Assembly: GCF_004337365.2 (NCBI RefSeq)
Contig: NZ_CP044016.1
Coordinates: 682,001-746,000, forward strand
Reading direction: 5' to 3'
DNA: 64,000 bases
Source: Rhizosphaericola mali
Lineage (GTDB): Bacteria; Bacteroidota; Bacteroidia; Chitinophagales; Chitinophagaceae
Part shown: positions 52,751-60,222 of the stretch, in pieces
Layout of the letters: every line of letters begins with the position of its first letter
Position numbering within the stretch: position 1 is the first letter of the stretch
Made by a program: the position numbers and the translations under genes
Notes under the pieces: model-generated
What the model saw: the letters and a program-made list of their open reading frames with translations, nothing else
The model's database searches: none
What the model was told of the DNA's origin: nothing

Positions 52751-54010
52751 CTATGGTGTTGTTTTTCTTTGCAAATTTTCATCACCTTGTTTTTTATTTT
52801 TCACCAATAAACTGTAAAAAATAATAGAGATTAAAATACCTGCGATGCCTTGAAATATTAATGTTTGAGGAGCTCCTATACGCTGAGAAATGGAACCAAC
52901 TATAAGACTTCCTAATGGTAACATGCCAAATGTGGCTGTCAAAAGAATACTAATCGCTCTTCCCCGCATTTCTTGTGTAGACTCTGACTGGACTATAATA
53001 TTGCAAATGGTAAACTGAGCTACACCTCCAAATCCTGCAAGCACCGCAAATAACATAGCTAATGGAAAATGATGAGTCATCGCAAAACAAATCAAGCCAA
53101 TACTAAAAATAATCGTACTAAAGATTAGCAATTTTCTTAAAGGCGCATCCTTTTTTAAGGATGCTATAAGTATTGTTCCTAAAACTGCACCGATGCCGAT
53201 GAAACTGGATATGTAGCCAAATGTTTGCGCATTTCCCTTGAAAATAACTTTGGCAAATACAGGAATTAACGTGTCATAAGGCAATACGAATAGACTTGTA
53301 ACACTCAACATTACTATGACTATGCCAATAGATGATTGCTTTTTTAGGTAGATGAAACCCTCGGATAATTCTTTAAATACATTTTTTTTAGGACGATTTA
53401 CACTAAATGATTTTTTAGGAATTGTCATAAAGGCTATGGATAACATTACACCTCCAAAACTTGCTGCATTTATTAAGAAGCAAACTCCCGCGCCATACTT
53501 TTCTAGTATAAATCCTGATAATGCGGGACCTAATAATTTTGCAAGACTGGCCATTGCTGCACTTAAAGAAAGTGCACTTGGTAGGTCATTTTCATTACTT
53601 ACTACTTCATTAATCATAGTTTGTCTAGCAGGAATGTCATAGGCGTTGATAATCCCGAGTATAACACTAAGTGCAATTATTTCCCATACAAAATAATGCT
53701 TACTCATGATCAGTACTGCTAGTAATGTAGCTTGTATCATTGAGGTGATCTGTGTGATATTAACGATCTTATATCTGTTATGTCTATCGGCAGCAACACC
53801 GCCAAATGCAGAAAAAATAAATGAGGGGAATTGTTCTGCGAATACAGTTACTCCAAGCATGAATGCTGAATGTGTAAGCGAATATATTACCCAAACGACG
53901 GCAGTACGTTGCATCCAAGTTCCGAACTGCGATACCGAACGACCTATAAAATAGAGTGTATAATTGCGACTGTGAAATGCACTAAAAGTAGAAATGTTGT
54001 TTATTTTCAT
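52751..54010 (-). CDS. MFS transporter (MFS_3, enterobactin-exporter-like)
   Basis: 419 residues with about 12 membrane segments. The N-terminus (FHSRNYTLYFIGRSVSQFGTWMQRTAVVWV) and AFGGVAADRHNRYKIV, the motif A loop, fit the MFS_3/EntS-like drug and siderophore efflux group. It lies 8 bp after a 102-residue membrane protein gene and downstream of a TetR gene, a layout typical of an inducible efflux pump. Substrate unknown. No signal peptide; inner membrane. Confidence 0.9.
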   Translation of the reverse strand: MKINNISTFSAFHSRNYTLYFIGRSVSQFGTWMQRTAVVWVIYSLTHSAFMLGVTVFAEQFPSFIFSAFGGVAADRHNRYKIVNITQITSMIQATLLAVLIMSKHYFVWEIIALSVILGIINAYDIPARQTMINEVVSNENDLPSALSLSAAMASLAKLLGPALSGFILEKYGAGVCFLINAASFGGVMLSIAFMTIPKKSFSVNRPKKNVFKELSEGFIYLKKQSSIGIVIVMLSVTSLFVLPYDTLIPVFAKVIFKGNAQTFGYISSFIGIGAVLGTILIASLKKDAPLRKLLIFSTIIFSIGLICFAMTHHFPLAMLFAVLAGFGGVAQFTICNIIVQSESTQEMRGRAISILLTATFGMLPLGSLIVGSISQRIGAPQTLIFQGIAGILISIIFYSLLVKNKKQGDENLQRKTTP

Positions 54011-54018
54011 TTTGTTAA

Positions 54019-54327
54019 TTACTCTTTATGTTTTTTCATAAAATGTTTGCTAGAAAATAAACTTATAAATGAAATTCCTAGAAATAAAGTAAAGTCTTGT
54101 AAGTAATTGTTACTCGAGAAATGGGATAGCTTTAATAACAAAAAACCTACAATTAAATTTACTAAAGCCCAGATTACATTAGTTGTAGATGATGATAGGC
54201 CTATGCCATGAGGTTTAGCAAATGGTGTTGGGAATTTATTCCCAGATATACCATGTACAAAATGAGGAATTGCATTTGTTAAAAATATTCCAGCTAAAAA
54301 GCTTAATAAATACATGTACCAAATCAT
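54019..54327 (-). CDS. Small four-helix membrane protein, function unknown
   Basis: 102 residues. Hydrophobic stretches lie at about 3-20, 45-65 and 75-92. A conserved-looking segment between them reads AIPHFVHGISGNKFPTPFAKP with GLSSSTTNV, which I associate with small DUF-type membrane proteins of this phylum. It is the first gene of the MFS operon, 8 bp upstream of the transporter gene. A TTGAC-N15-GTCAA site lies 28 nt before its start. Role unknown. Confidence 0.65.
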   Translation of the reverse strand: MIWYMYLLSFLAGIFLTNAIPHFVHGISGNKFPTPFAKPHGIGLSSSTTNVIWALVNLIVGFLLLKLSHFSSNNYLQDFTLFLGISFISLFSSKHFMKKHKE

Positions 54328-54354
54328 AGTTTATTATTTATATATTATTACTAT

Positions 54355-54379
54355 TTGACTATATGTGTTAAAATGTCAA
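54355..54379. promoter_or_regulatory. Operator-like inverted repeat upstream of the efflux operon
   Basis: TTGAC, 15 nt, GTCAA. Same half-sites and the same spacing as the site before tetR (55037-55061), with a shared GTCAAAAT right flank. Lies between the tetR stop and the 102-residue gene's start. Confidence 0.6.
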
Positions 54380-54396
54380 AATTGATATAAAATTTT

Positions 54397-55002
54397 TTAA
54401 TTTAACCAACGCATAGACATTTCAACTAGAGTATTTACCACATAATTTAAATTTGTAAAATTGTTGTCATAACTCATTTCTCTTTTAATGCCTCGTGTCC
54501 CGCTTAATATAATAAATATAAATGAGTCTAGGTTTTTGGGATTTAATTCTTTTATGTCTCCTTTTTCTATCGCATTTAGGATGTTTTTTTTCAACAATGT
54601 GGCTTCCAATTTCATAAGACGTTTATGAATTGCCATCATTGTTTTAGAATGAGTAGACTGTGTATCGGGATCGACACTTTTTTCAAGTGAAGTGAAAATC
54701 GCCTTCCGTTCTTCTGTTATTTTTATTTTGGATAAACAAAATACTTTTAATTTTTCGTTGATGGATTCTGTTTTGTCCATTGCATTAGCAATATCATTTA
54801 CAAAATCATTGACAACCATATCTAACACAGCTTCAAAAATCTCATCTCTGTTTTTGTAATAGTAGTAGAGCGAAGTCCTAGTTTTCCCTAGCAACTTTGC
54901 AACATCATCCATTGTTACTTTTTTTAAGCCATATTGCTGATACAATTGTAAAGCTGCTTTTAATATTTGCTCTTGTAACAGTTCATCCTGTATTGAAGCC
55001 AT
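54397..55002 (-). CDS. TetR/AcrR-family transcriptional regulator
   Basis: 201 residues. The N-terminal helix-turn-helix spans about residues 10-57 with LYQQYGLKKVTMDDVAKLLGKTRTSLYYYYKNRDEIFEAVL, the standard TetR_N pattern (YYYYKNRDE is the recognition-helix end). The C-terminal ligand domain is helical and not assignable. It lies upstream of, and on the same strand as, the membrane-protein/MFS operon, 69 bp away. Its own promoter overlaps an operator-like site, which suggests autorepression and control of efflux. Confidence 0.92.
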   Translation of the reverse strand: MASIQDELLQEQILKAALQLYQQYGLKKVTMDDVAKLLGKTRTSLYYYYKNRDEIFEAVLDMVVNDFVNDIANAMDKTESINEKLKVFCLSKIKITEERKAIFTSLEKSVDPDTQSTHSKTMMAIHKRLMKLEATLLKKNILNAIEKGDIKELNPKNLDSFIFIILSGTRGIKREMSYDNNFTNLNYVVNTLVEMSMRWLN

Positions 55003-55021
55003 ATTATTTTCAAATTTAACT

Positions 55022-55052
55022 CAAAGATATAAATAATTGACAAATAAACAAA
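55022..55052 (-). promoter_or_regulatory. Canonical promoter of tetR
   Basis: Minus strand -33 TTTG (55052-55049), 19-nt spacer, -7 TATCTTTG (55029-55022), 19 nt before the ATG at 55002. The -33 element lies within the operator-like site 55037-55061. Confidence 0.8.
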
Positions 55053-55061
55053 AAGTGTCAA
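55037..55061. promoter_or_regulatory. Operator-like inverted repeat overlapping the tetR promoter
   Basis: TTGAC, 15 nt, GTCAA. It covers the -33 element of tetR, so a bound repressor would block its own transcription. Matches the site at 54355-54379. Confidence 0.65.
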
Positions 55062-55238
55062 AATGTAATATTATAAAAAAAATTAGATCTTTATAATTAT
55101 AGAATTATTTTAGTAATCTCATTATTTTGATAATTAATATTCTTGTATTCTGGCAAAAAACTGTTTCTCATTTATCTACCAAGAATAAAATAAAGAAGGT
55201 ATATTTTTGTAGATTAGCAATTATAAAATGACTGATGG

Positions 55239-56192
55239 ATGAAGAAGTTATTGTTACTTTTCGGATTGATTTTGATTACACACATTTCAATTGGACAAAT
55301 GGAAACAGAAATATCTAAAAAAGTCGCAGATCAATTTGGAAAATACTATAATCAAAATGCTTACGATTCGATTTTTAATATGTGTTCTAATGAAATGCAA
55401 AATGTTTTACCCAAAGATTTCTTGAGTAATCTAAAAAAAGATGCAGGAAATATAAAAGAAAGGAAATTTGAAAAATACGAGAACGCTTATGCTTGTTATA
55501 AAACGAAATTTGAGAGAGCTATTTTTACCGTAAATCTAGCAATCGACGATAATGAAAAAATAGCCGGACTATTTGTTGGCGCATATAAGACAGATTCTTT
55601 ACCTAAATTAACGAGAAATAAAACTTCTTTGATTCTGCCATTTCGAGGCGTATGGGATATTACTTGGGGTGGAGATACCAAAGCGTTGAATTATCATGTA
55701 GAAAATGAAGCACAAAAAAATGCTTTTGACTTTGTTGTAAAAGGCAATAATGGCAATACTTTCAAAACCGATGGGCGTAATAACGAAGATTATTACGCAT
55801 TTCGTAAAGATATAAGTGCTCCATGTGACGGAGTAATTGTGTTGACCGTCGATGGTGTAAAAGACAATATTCCGGGCGTTTTTAATCCTATATTTCTTAC
55901 TGGTAATTCTGTCATTCTCAAAACAGAGAATAACGAATACCTCTTTTTCGCGCATTTTAAGCAACATTCTATAGTGGTGAAAGAAGGGCAGTTTGTAAAA
56001 CAAGGGCAACTATTGGGACTTTGTGGTAATTCAGGAAACTCTTCTGAACCGCATCTACATTTTCACATCCAAAATGTGGAAGATATGAATGTTGCTACTG
56101 GAGTTAAATGTTACTTTTCTAAAATTTTAGTGAATGGTCAAATCAAAACTGATTATTCTCCTATTCAAAATGAAAAAGTTAATAATTTTTAA
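55239..56192 (+). CDS. Secreted M23-like peptidase with N-terminal DUF3887-like region
   Basis: 317 residues, signal peptide ending near SIGQ (residue 20). Residues 25-120 fit the NTF2-like DUF3887 region (KVADQFGKYYNQNAYDSIFNM). The peptidase part has the late motifs YLFFAHFKQHS and SSEPHLHFHIQN (HxH). The first zinc motif HxxxD is not intact: the Asp is in KNAFDFVV with no His four residues before it, though NYH lies 12 residues upstream. It may be an altered or inactive LytM fold acting on peptidoglycan. A -7 element TATTTTTG lies at 55202-55209. Confidence 0.8.
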   Translation: MKKLLLLFGLILITHISIGQMETEISKKVADQFGKYYNQNAYDSIFNMCSNEMQNVLPKDFLSNLKKDAGNIKERKFEKYENAYACYKTKFERAIFTVNLAIDDNEKIAGLFVGAYKTDSLPKLTRNKTSLILPFRGVWDITWGGDTKALNYHVENEAQKNAFDFVVKGNNGNTFKTDGRNNEDYYAFRKDISAPCDGVIVLTVDGVKDNIPGVFNPIFLTGNSVILKTENNEYLFFAHFKQHSIVVKEGQFVKQGQLLGLCGNSGNSSEPHLHFHIQNVEDMNVATGVKCYFSKILVNGQIKTDYSPIQNEKVNNF

Positions 56193-56224
56193 ATGTTCTA
56201 TCTTTTGAACGATGCAATATTTGC

Positions 56225-56281
56225 AGAATGCTTAAAACATAATGCAAGACATAGGAAAGACAATAGCTCTTCCTCCATTTT
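56225..56281. repeat. 57-nt dispersed repeat, copy 2 (decayed hairpin)
   Basis: Aligns without gaps to 52638-52694 at 45 of 57 positions. The hairpin arms carry several mismatches (AGGAAAG versus CTCTTCCT), so terminator strength is likely reduced. It lies 33 nt after the M23-like gene's stop. Confidence 0.65.
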
Positions 56282-56296
56282 TTAAAATACTCGAAT

Positions 56297-56336
56297 CTCG
56301 CGCAGGCGTTAGTGAGGAACGAACGGTGCTTGTGTG
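56297..56336. repeat. 40-nt dispersed repeat, copy 2
   Basis: Starts CTCGCGCAGGCGTTAGTGAG and matches 41151-41190 at 34 of 40 positions. It is 15 nt after the other repeat, so two families are joined here. Confidence 0.7.
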
Positions 56337-56429
56337 TCTGTAGGTTGGTATTGATATTAGATTTTAAAAAAAAGGAACAATTGAAATTCGATTATTTATT
56401 GTATTTTTAAATACCTTGAAAATCAAAAA

Positions 56430-57275
56430 ATGGGTAAACTAAACTATATATTTATTATATTAACTTTTACATTTTTTTCTTGTAAAACTGTTCCCATGCG
56501 GGAAGCTGTGTATAAAAACTACGATTCATTATCCAATAAGGAATTAGTGGGAATTGTTCAAAGTGGTTCTGGAAAAATGAAATTAGATACAACCGCTTTA
56601 GTTGGTAGAATATTCAACGGCCAATCCAAAAAATCAAAAGAAATTTTTGGTATAGCTTATCCGCAAATTATTCAAAATTATATGACACGTGCGCGTCATA
56701 TGGGCGCTAATTTGATTAAGATAAATCAATTGAAATATGCGCAAGTTAAAGGGGAAAATGATGAAATCGATGCAAGCTTTTTTAAGGTAAATGATATCCG
56801 AAATTATGAAACACGTATTTATTGGAGTCCTGATCGCAAATTGACTTGGGAAGATTTTAAAGGACATATTCCTGATGAATTTAAAGATGAAAATTATAGT
56901 TCGTATGGTAATGTAGGTATTCAGCATCGGACCAATATGGAAAAATTTTATGGAACACCTAATTTCTTTGTAATTGCTTCCTTTGATTGCGAAAAAAGTT
57001 GGTTCCGTCCTTATGCATATTATCAGAATGATTTTTTATCCTTTCAACAAGGCTTATTTGATTTGACCGAATTATATGCACGTAAAATGCAAACTCAATT
57101 TACTACTAATAAAAAGAAAGGAAATCGAACAATTGTGATCAAAGCTTTAGATGATAGTTTGGGTGAAGCCTACAAAAAAGCTGAAAATGAATATGTTACA
57201 GAAACCAATGCTGGAGGAGATAAAGAAGCTTTAACGCGTTGGAGACTTAAGATTCGTAATGAATTAGGCTTGTAA
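56430..57275 (+). CDS. DUF922-like lipoprotein lacking the expected HExxH site
   Basis: 281 residues with lipobox FFSC near residue 17. The middle has YWSPDRKLTWEDFKGHIPDEF (near 135), the usual opening of DUF922-like Bacteroidota proteins, and later LSFQQGLFDLTELYARKMQTQF. From memory, relatives have HEQxHFDITE(I/L)YARKL at this place, a zincin HExxH. Here it reads FQQGL, so the catalytic Glu and both His are gone. It may be a binding rather than cleaving protein. It ends 1 bp before the convergent YkuD gene. Confidence 0.65.
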   Translation: MGKLNYIFIILTFTFFSCKTVPMREAVYKNYDSLSNKELVGIVQSGSGKMKLDTTALVGRIFNGQSKKSKEIFGIAYPQIIQNYMTRARHMGANLIKINQLKYAQVKGENDEIDASFFKVNDIRNYETRIYWSPDRKLTWEDFKGHIPDEFKDENYSSYGNVGIQHRTNMEKFYGTPNFFVIASFDCEKSWFRPYAYYQNDFLSFQQGLFDLTELYARKMQTQFTTNKKKGNRTIVIKALDDSLGEAYKKAENEYVTETNAGGDKEALTRWRLKIRNELGL

Positions 57276-57276
57276 T

Positions 57277-57795
57277 TTATTTTCGGATGATGACTTTCGC
57301 ACCGAGAGGAGTGATGCGATACAATTCCTCGATATCAACATTTTTCAATGCAATACAGCCATCTGTCCAGGCTTGGTATTGATCTATTGTATAATCTTCA
57401 TGTGGCCACGTGCCATGAATTCCGATTGCACTTCCGATTTTGGCCGAACTCGGAATCAATCCTTCCGCTTTTCTTTGTTCAAATTTTTGGATATCTGCTT
57501 GTGTTGGATAATCAAGCATTAAGAAACTATTCCAATTTTTACTTTTCTTTTTAGAGATAATACTAAAAGTACCTTCTGGTGTTTTGCGATCTCCTTCCAC
57601 CATTTTATCTCCTTGGTTTTTATTTCCAAAAACACAAGGAAATGTCACTAACCAGCCTTTCGTATCAAAAACATTTAGTTCGTATTTGTCTTTATCTATG
57701 ACGATCAAAAAATTATCTAAGATATTTACGGAGAGGAAGGAAGTGTGCAACACAAAAAAGAATAAAACAAAAAATGTAATTTTCAACTTAAACAT
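57277..57795 (-). CDS. L,D-transpeptidase (YkuD) family protein
   Basis: 172 residues with an N-terminal hydrophobic signal or anchor (MFKLKITFFVLFFFVLHTSF). The domain has GDRKTPEGTFSI near residue 90, SAIGIHGTWP with the His near 127, and the active-site Cys in AWTDGCIALKN near 147. It forms 3-3 cross-links in peptidoglycan or attaches proteins to it. No LysM or peptidoglycan-binding domain is fused. It is convergent with the DUF922-like gene. Confidence 0.9.
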   Translation of the reverse strand: MFKLKITFFVLFFFVLHTSFLSVNILDNFLIVIDKDKYELNVFDTKGWLVTFPCVFGNKNQGDKMVEGDRKTPEGTFSIISKKKSKNWNSFLMLDYPTQADIQKFEQRKAEGLIPSSAKIGSAIGIHGTWPHEDYTIDQYQAWTDGCIALKNVDIEELYRITPLGAKVIIRK

Positions 57796-57967
57796 GCCTT
57801 GAATATTTAACCAAATATCTAACGACAGATTTCTCTAAATAATATATATAAAATGTTAATATCCGTTTTGGGTGTACTTTTTTCAAAAGTGAATTTTTTG
57901 ACTAAAAAATATAAGTGCATCTTTGTAACCTCGTATATTATAATTTAGAAAAATGATAAGATTGGAA

Positions 57968-59131
57968 ATGAAGAAACGAAATTGGATAATTGCTTGTGGT
58001 GGTTTAGCATTCGGATCGGTTGCGATGACAAGTTGTAATCAGACGCATAAGTCCTCTTCCTCTTTGGAAGTTACTGGAAAAGTGGAGAAAATTAAAGCAC
58101 AAAAAGTGTATTTGGAATCTCTTTCTTTTACATCGCCGAATCCTGAAATTGTGGATTCTGCTTCCGTTGAAAAAGATGGAACTTATAGTCTAAAAACGAT
58201 TACAAAAGGAGAAAATCTTTATGCCGTTGTTGTAGACCAACAATATCCATTTTTCTTTATCAATGACAATGATAAAATTACTTTAAATATAGATCCTGAG
58301 AATACACGCAAACCCGATATTCAAGGTTCGGAAGCTTCCACAGCTTTATATGAATTTTTGAATGAATATGCGAAAAAAGATTCTTCGGCTGCTGCGGATA
58401 AAGCGATGATCGATACGTTGAATAATCAAGATGTTCCAGTTAAAAAACAAGACAGTATCATCAATAGTCTTACAAATCGCAAAAATGAAACCTTACAATC
58501 GCTCAACGATCTAATCAAAAATTATATCGAAAATACGCCAAGTCCTGCTGGAGCAGCCTATGGTATCGTTCAAGGTACGCGTACAATGGACCCAAAAATA
58601 TTGCTACCAATTGCAGAAAATACGGCAAAGAAATTTCCAAGCGATGGTAATTTGGCGGCTTTGATGAGTATGTTGAAACAAAATGCGGCAAGTGTGCCTG
58701 ATCAGAATTACAAATTATTGGGCAAACAAGCACCGGATTTGAAAATGAATGATGTAAATGGTCGTCCGATGAGTATCAGCCAATTTAAAGGTAAATATGT
58801 ATTGGTGGATTTCTGGGCGAGCTGGTGTGGACCTTGTAGAGAGGAAAATCCAAATGTCGTTGCAGCGTATCAGAAATTTAGAAATAAAAATTTCACGATT
58901 GTTGGGGTTTCTTTGGATAAGGATAAAGAGTCTTGGATCAAGGCGATCCAACATGACAAATTAACTTGGAATCATATGAGTGATTTAAAATTTTGGGATA
59001 GTGAAGCTGTTGCAGCTTACGGTTTTGATGGTATTCCATTTAATGTATTGGTAGATCCAACTGGTAAAATCATTGCTTCTAGTCTGCGTGGTGAAGCACT
59101 CGAACAAAAATTAAGTGAAGTATTGAAATAA
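57968..59131 (+). CDS. TlpA-like thioredoxin-fold lipoprotein with DUF4369
   Basis: 387 residues from the ATG at 57968 (MKKRNWIIACGGL, lipobox MTSC); an ATG five codons upstream (57953) is also possible. Residues 35-130 are the DUF4369 beta domain (LEVTGKVEKIKAQKVYLES). The redoxin domain starts near 260 with APDLKMNDVNGRPMSISQF, and VLVDFWASWCGPCREENPN carries the WCGPC active site. GIPFNVLVDPTGKI gives the cis-Pro. It is a periplasmic disulfide reductase for cytochrome c or stress, by family. A near -7 box lies at 57918-57925. Confidence 0.9.
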   Translation: MKKRNWIIACGGLAFGSVAMTSCNQTHKSSSSLEVTGKVEKIKAQKVYLESLSFTSPNPEIVDSASVEKDGTYSLKTITKGENLYAVVVDQQYPFFFINDNDKITLNIDPENTRKPDIQGSEASTALYEFLNEYAKKDSSAAADKAMIDTLNNQDVPVKKQDSIINSLTNRKNETLQSLNDLIKNYIENTPSPAGAAYGIVQGTRTMDPKILLPIAENTAKKFPSDGNLAALMSMLKQNAASVPDQNYKLLGKQAPDLKMNDVNGRPMSISQFKGKYVLVDFWASWCGPCREENPNVVAAYQKFRNKNFTIVGVSLDKDKESWIKAIQHDKLTWNHMSDLKFWDSEAVAAYGFDGIPFNVLVDPTGKIIASSLRGEALEQKLSEVLK

Positions 59132-59143
59132 GACTTTTGCTTG

Positions 59144-59184
59144 AAAATAAATAAGCCGCTTCATTGAAGCGGCTTATTTATTTT
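59144..59184. terminator. 20-bp-arm bidirectional terminator
   Basis: Perfect arms AAAATAAATAAGCCGCTTCA / TGAAGCGGCTTATTTATTTT around one T. The minus-strand stop codon of the 2H gene (59178-59180) lies in the right arm. Confidence 0.95.
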
Positions 59185-59864
59185 AGGTGAAATGTAGCTA
59201 ATGTTTCTACTCTTTCTATTTTTTGATACCAATCATTATATACCAATTCGAATGAGTCAAATGTAAATTTTCCAAAATCATAATCTCGATAATTTTCAAT
59301 GATTTGTACAAAATCGGGTAAATTTTGAATAGCATTTCTAAATCGGATAACGGTTGAATGCGCTGTTTGAATTGGATATCGAATATCCATTTTTAATTCC
59401 AAATCGGAATGTTGATTCAATTCATCTCTTATAGCATTTCGTAAATCATTTAATTGGTTATTTGCAAAAAAACCTTGAATAATCACGCTGGAAGTGGATG
59501 TGGTAATTCCTTTAAACTCAATTTCGAATGGAGGGAAATTTTGAATAGCTTTTTGTATAGCATTTACATATTGTGGAATTTCAATATTTTGTAAATCGAA
59601 ACCTTCATAACAGCCAATCACAGACAAAAGGGTAATGTGAATATCCGAATTGCGATAATAGTATTGTGCTGGATCAACATTTTTAAATTGATCGAGTAGC
59701 TTTTGAATATTGTTTTTTACCTCTAAGGATGGACGTATCACCAAAGTAATTCCCAATCTATTATCCAAATTGCTATCAATCAAGGGGTCTGTTTGATAAT
59801 TACCTTGTTTGATTTTTGGAAATGAATTGTCAAACATTTCCTTATAATGAGTCGTTAAATCCAA
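59178..59864 (-). CDS. 2H phosphoesterase superfamily protein
   Basis: 228 residues if it starts at the TTG at 59864 (reads MDLTTHYKEMF); an ATG at 59837 would remove nine residues. A TGA lies two codons before the TTG, so no earlier start exists. Two HxTh motifs, HITLLSV near residue 75 and HSTVIRF near residue 168, define the 2H fold seen in RNA 2',3'-cyclic phosphodiesterases and RNA ligases (LigT/ThpR). It likely opens cyclic phosphates or related nucleotides. It is the last gene of a four-gene minus-strand operon, 24 bp after the ATL gene. Confidence 0.75.
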   Translation of the reverse strand: MDLTTHYKEMFDNSFPKIKQGNYQTDPLIDSNLDNRLGITLVIRPSLEVKNNIQKLLDQFKNVDPAQYYYRNSDIHITLLSVIGCYEGFDLQNIEIPQYVNAIQKAIQNFPPFEIEFKGITTSTSSVIIQGFFANNQLNDLRNAIRDELNQHSDLELKMDIRYPIQTAHSTVIRFRNAIQNLPDFVQIIENYRDYDFGKFTFDSFELVYNDWYQKIERVETLATFHLK

Positions 59865-59888
59865 TAGTCAAATATTTTTATAGCAAAT

Positions 59889-60218
59889 TCAAATAAGTTC
59901 TTTTTCTGGATCCCAAAGTCGATTTGGAAAATCAACAATTCGATCATTTTCTACACCAATTCCTTCTTTTTTTAATAGATCTTCCATTGCGGTGGGTGTT
60001 TTGAAATGCATTTTTCCACTCAAATCCCCATTTCTATTGACAACTCGATGAGCTGGAATTTTGGGTTGACCATGTGCTGCATTCATTGCCCATCCGACCA
60101 TTCTTGCCGACATTTTCGTGCCCAAATATTTGGCAATCGCGCCATAAGTCGTTACGCGACCTTTAGGTACCAATCTGACAACCTCCCAAACATCTTGGAA
60201 AAAATCTTTTTGCTCCAT
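59889..60218 (-). CDS. Alkyltransferase-like protein (ATL, MGMT family without active Cys)
   Basis: 109 residues from the ATG at 60218 (MEQKDFFQDVWEVVRLVPKG); a longer frame from 60242 would overlap the previous gene. GRVTTYGAIAKYLG is the DNA-binding helix, and IPAHRVVNRNG replaces the active PCHRV of O6-alkylguanine transferases with AHRV. It would therefore bind O6-alkylguanine and flag it for nucleotide excision repair rather than repair it. It lies 4 bp after the ATP-grasp-like gene. Confidence 0.9.
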   Translation of the reverse strand: MEQKDFFQDVWEVVRLVPKGRVTTYGAIAKYLGTKMSARMVGWAMNAAHGQPKIPAHRVVNRNGDLSGKMHFKTPTAMEDLLKKEGIGVENDRIVDFPNRLWDPEKELI

Positions 60219-60222
60219 AGGT

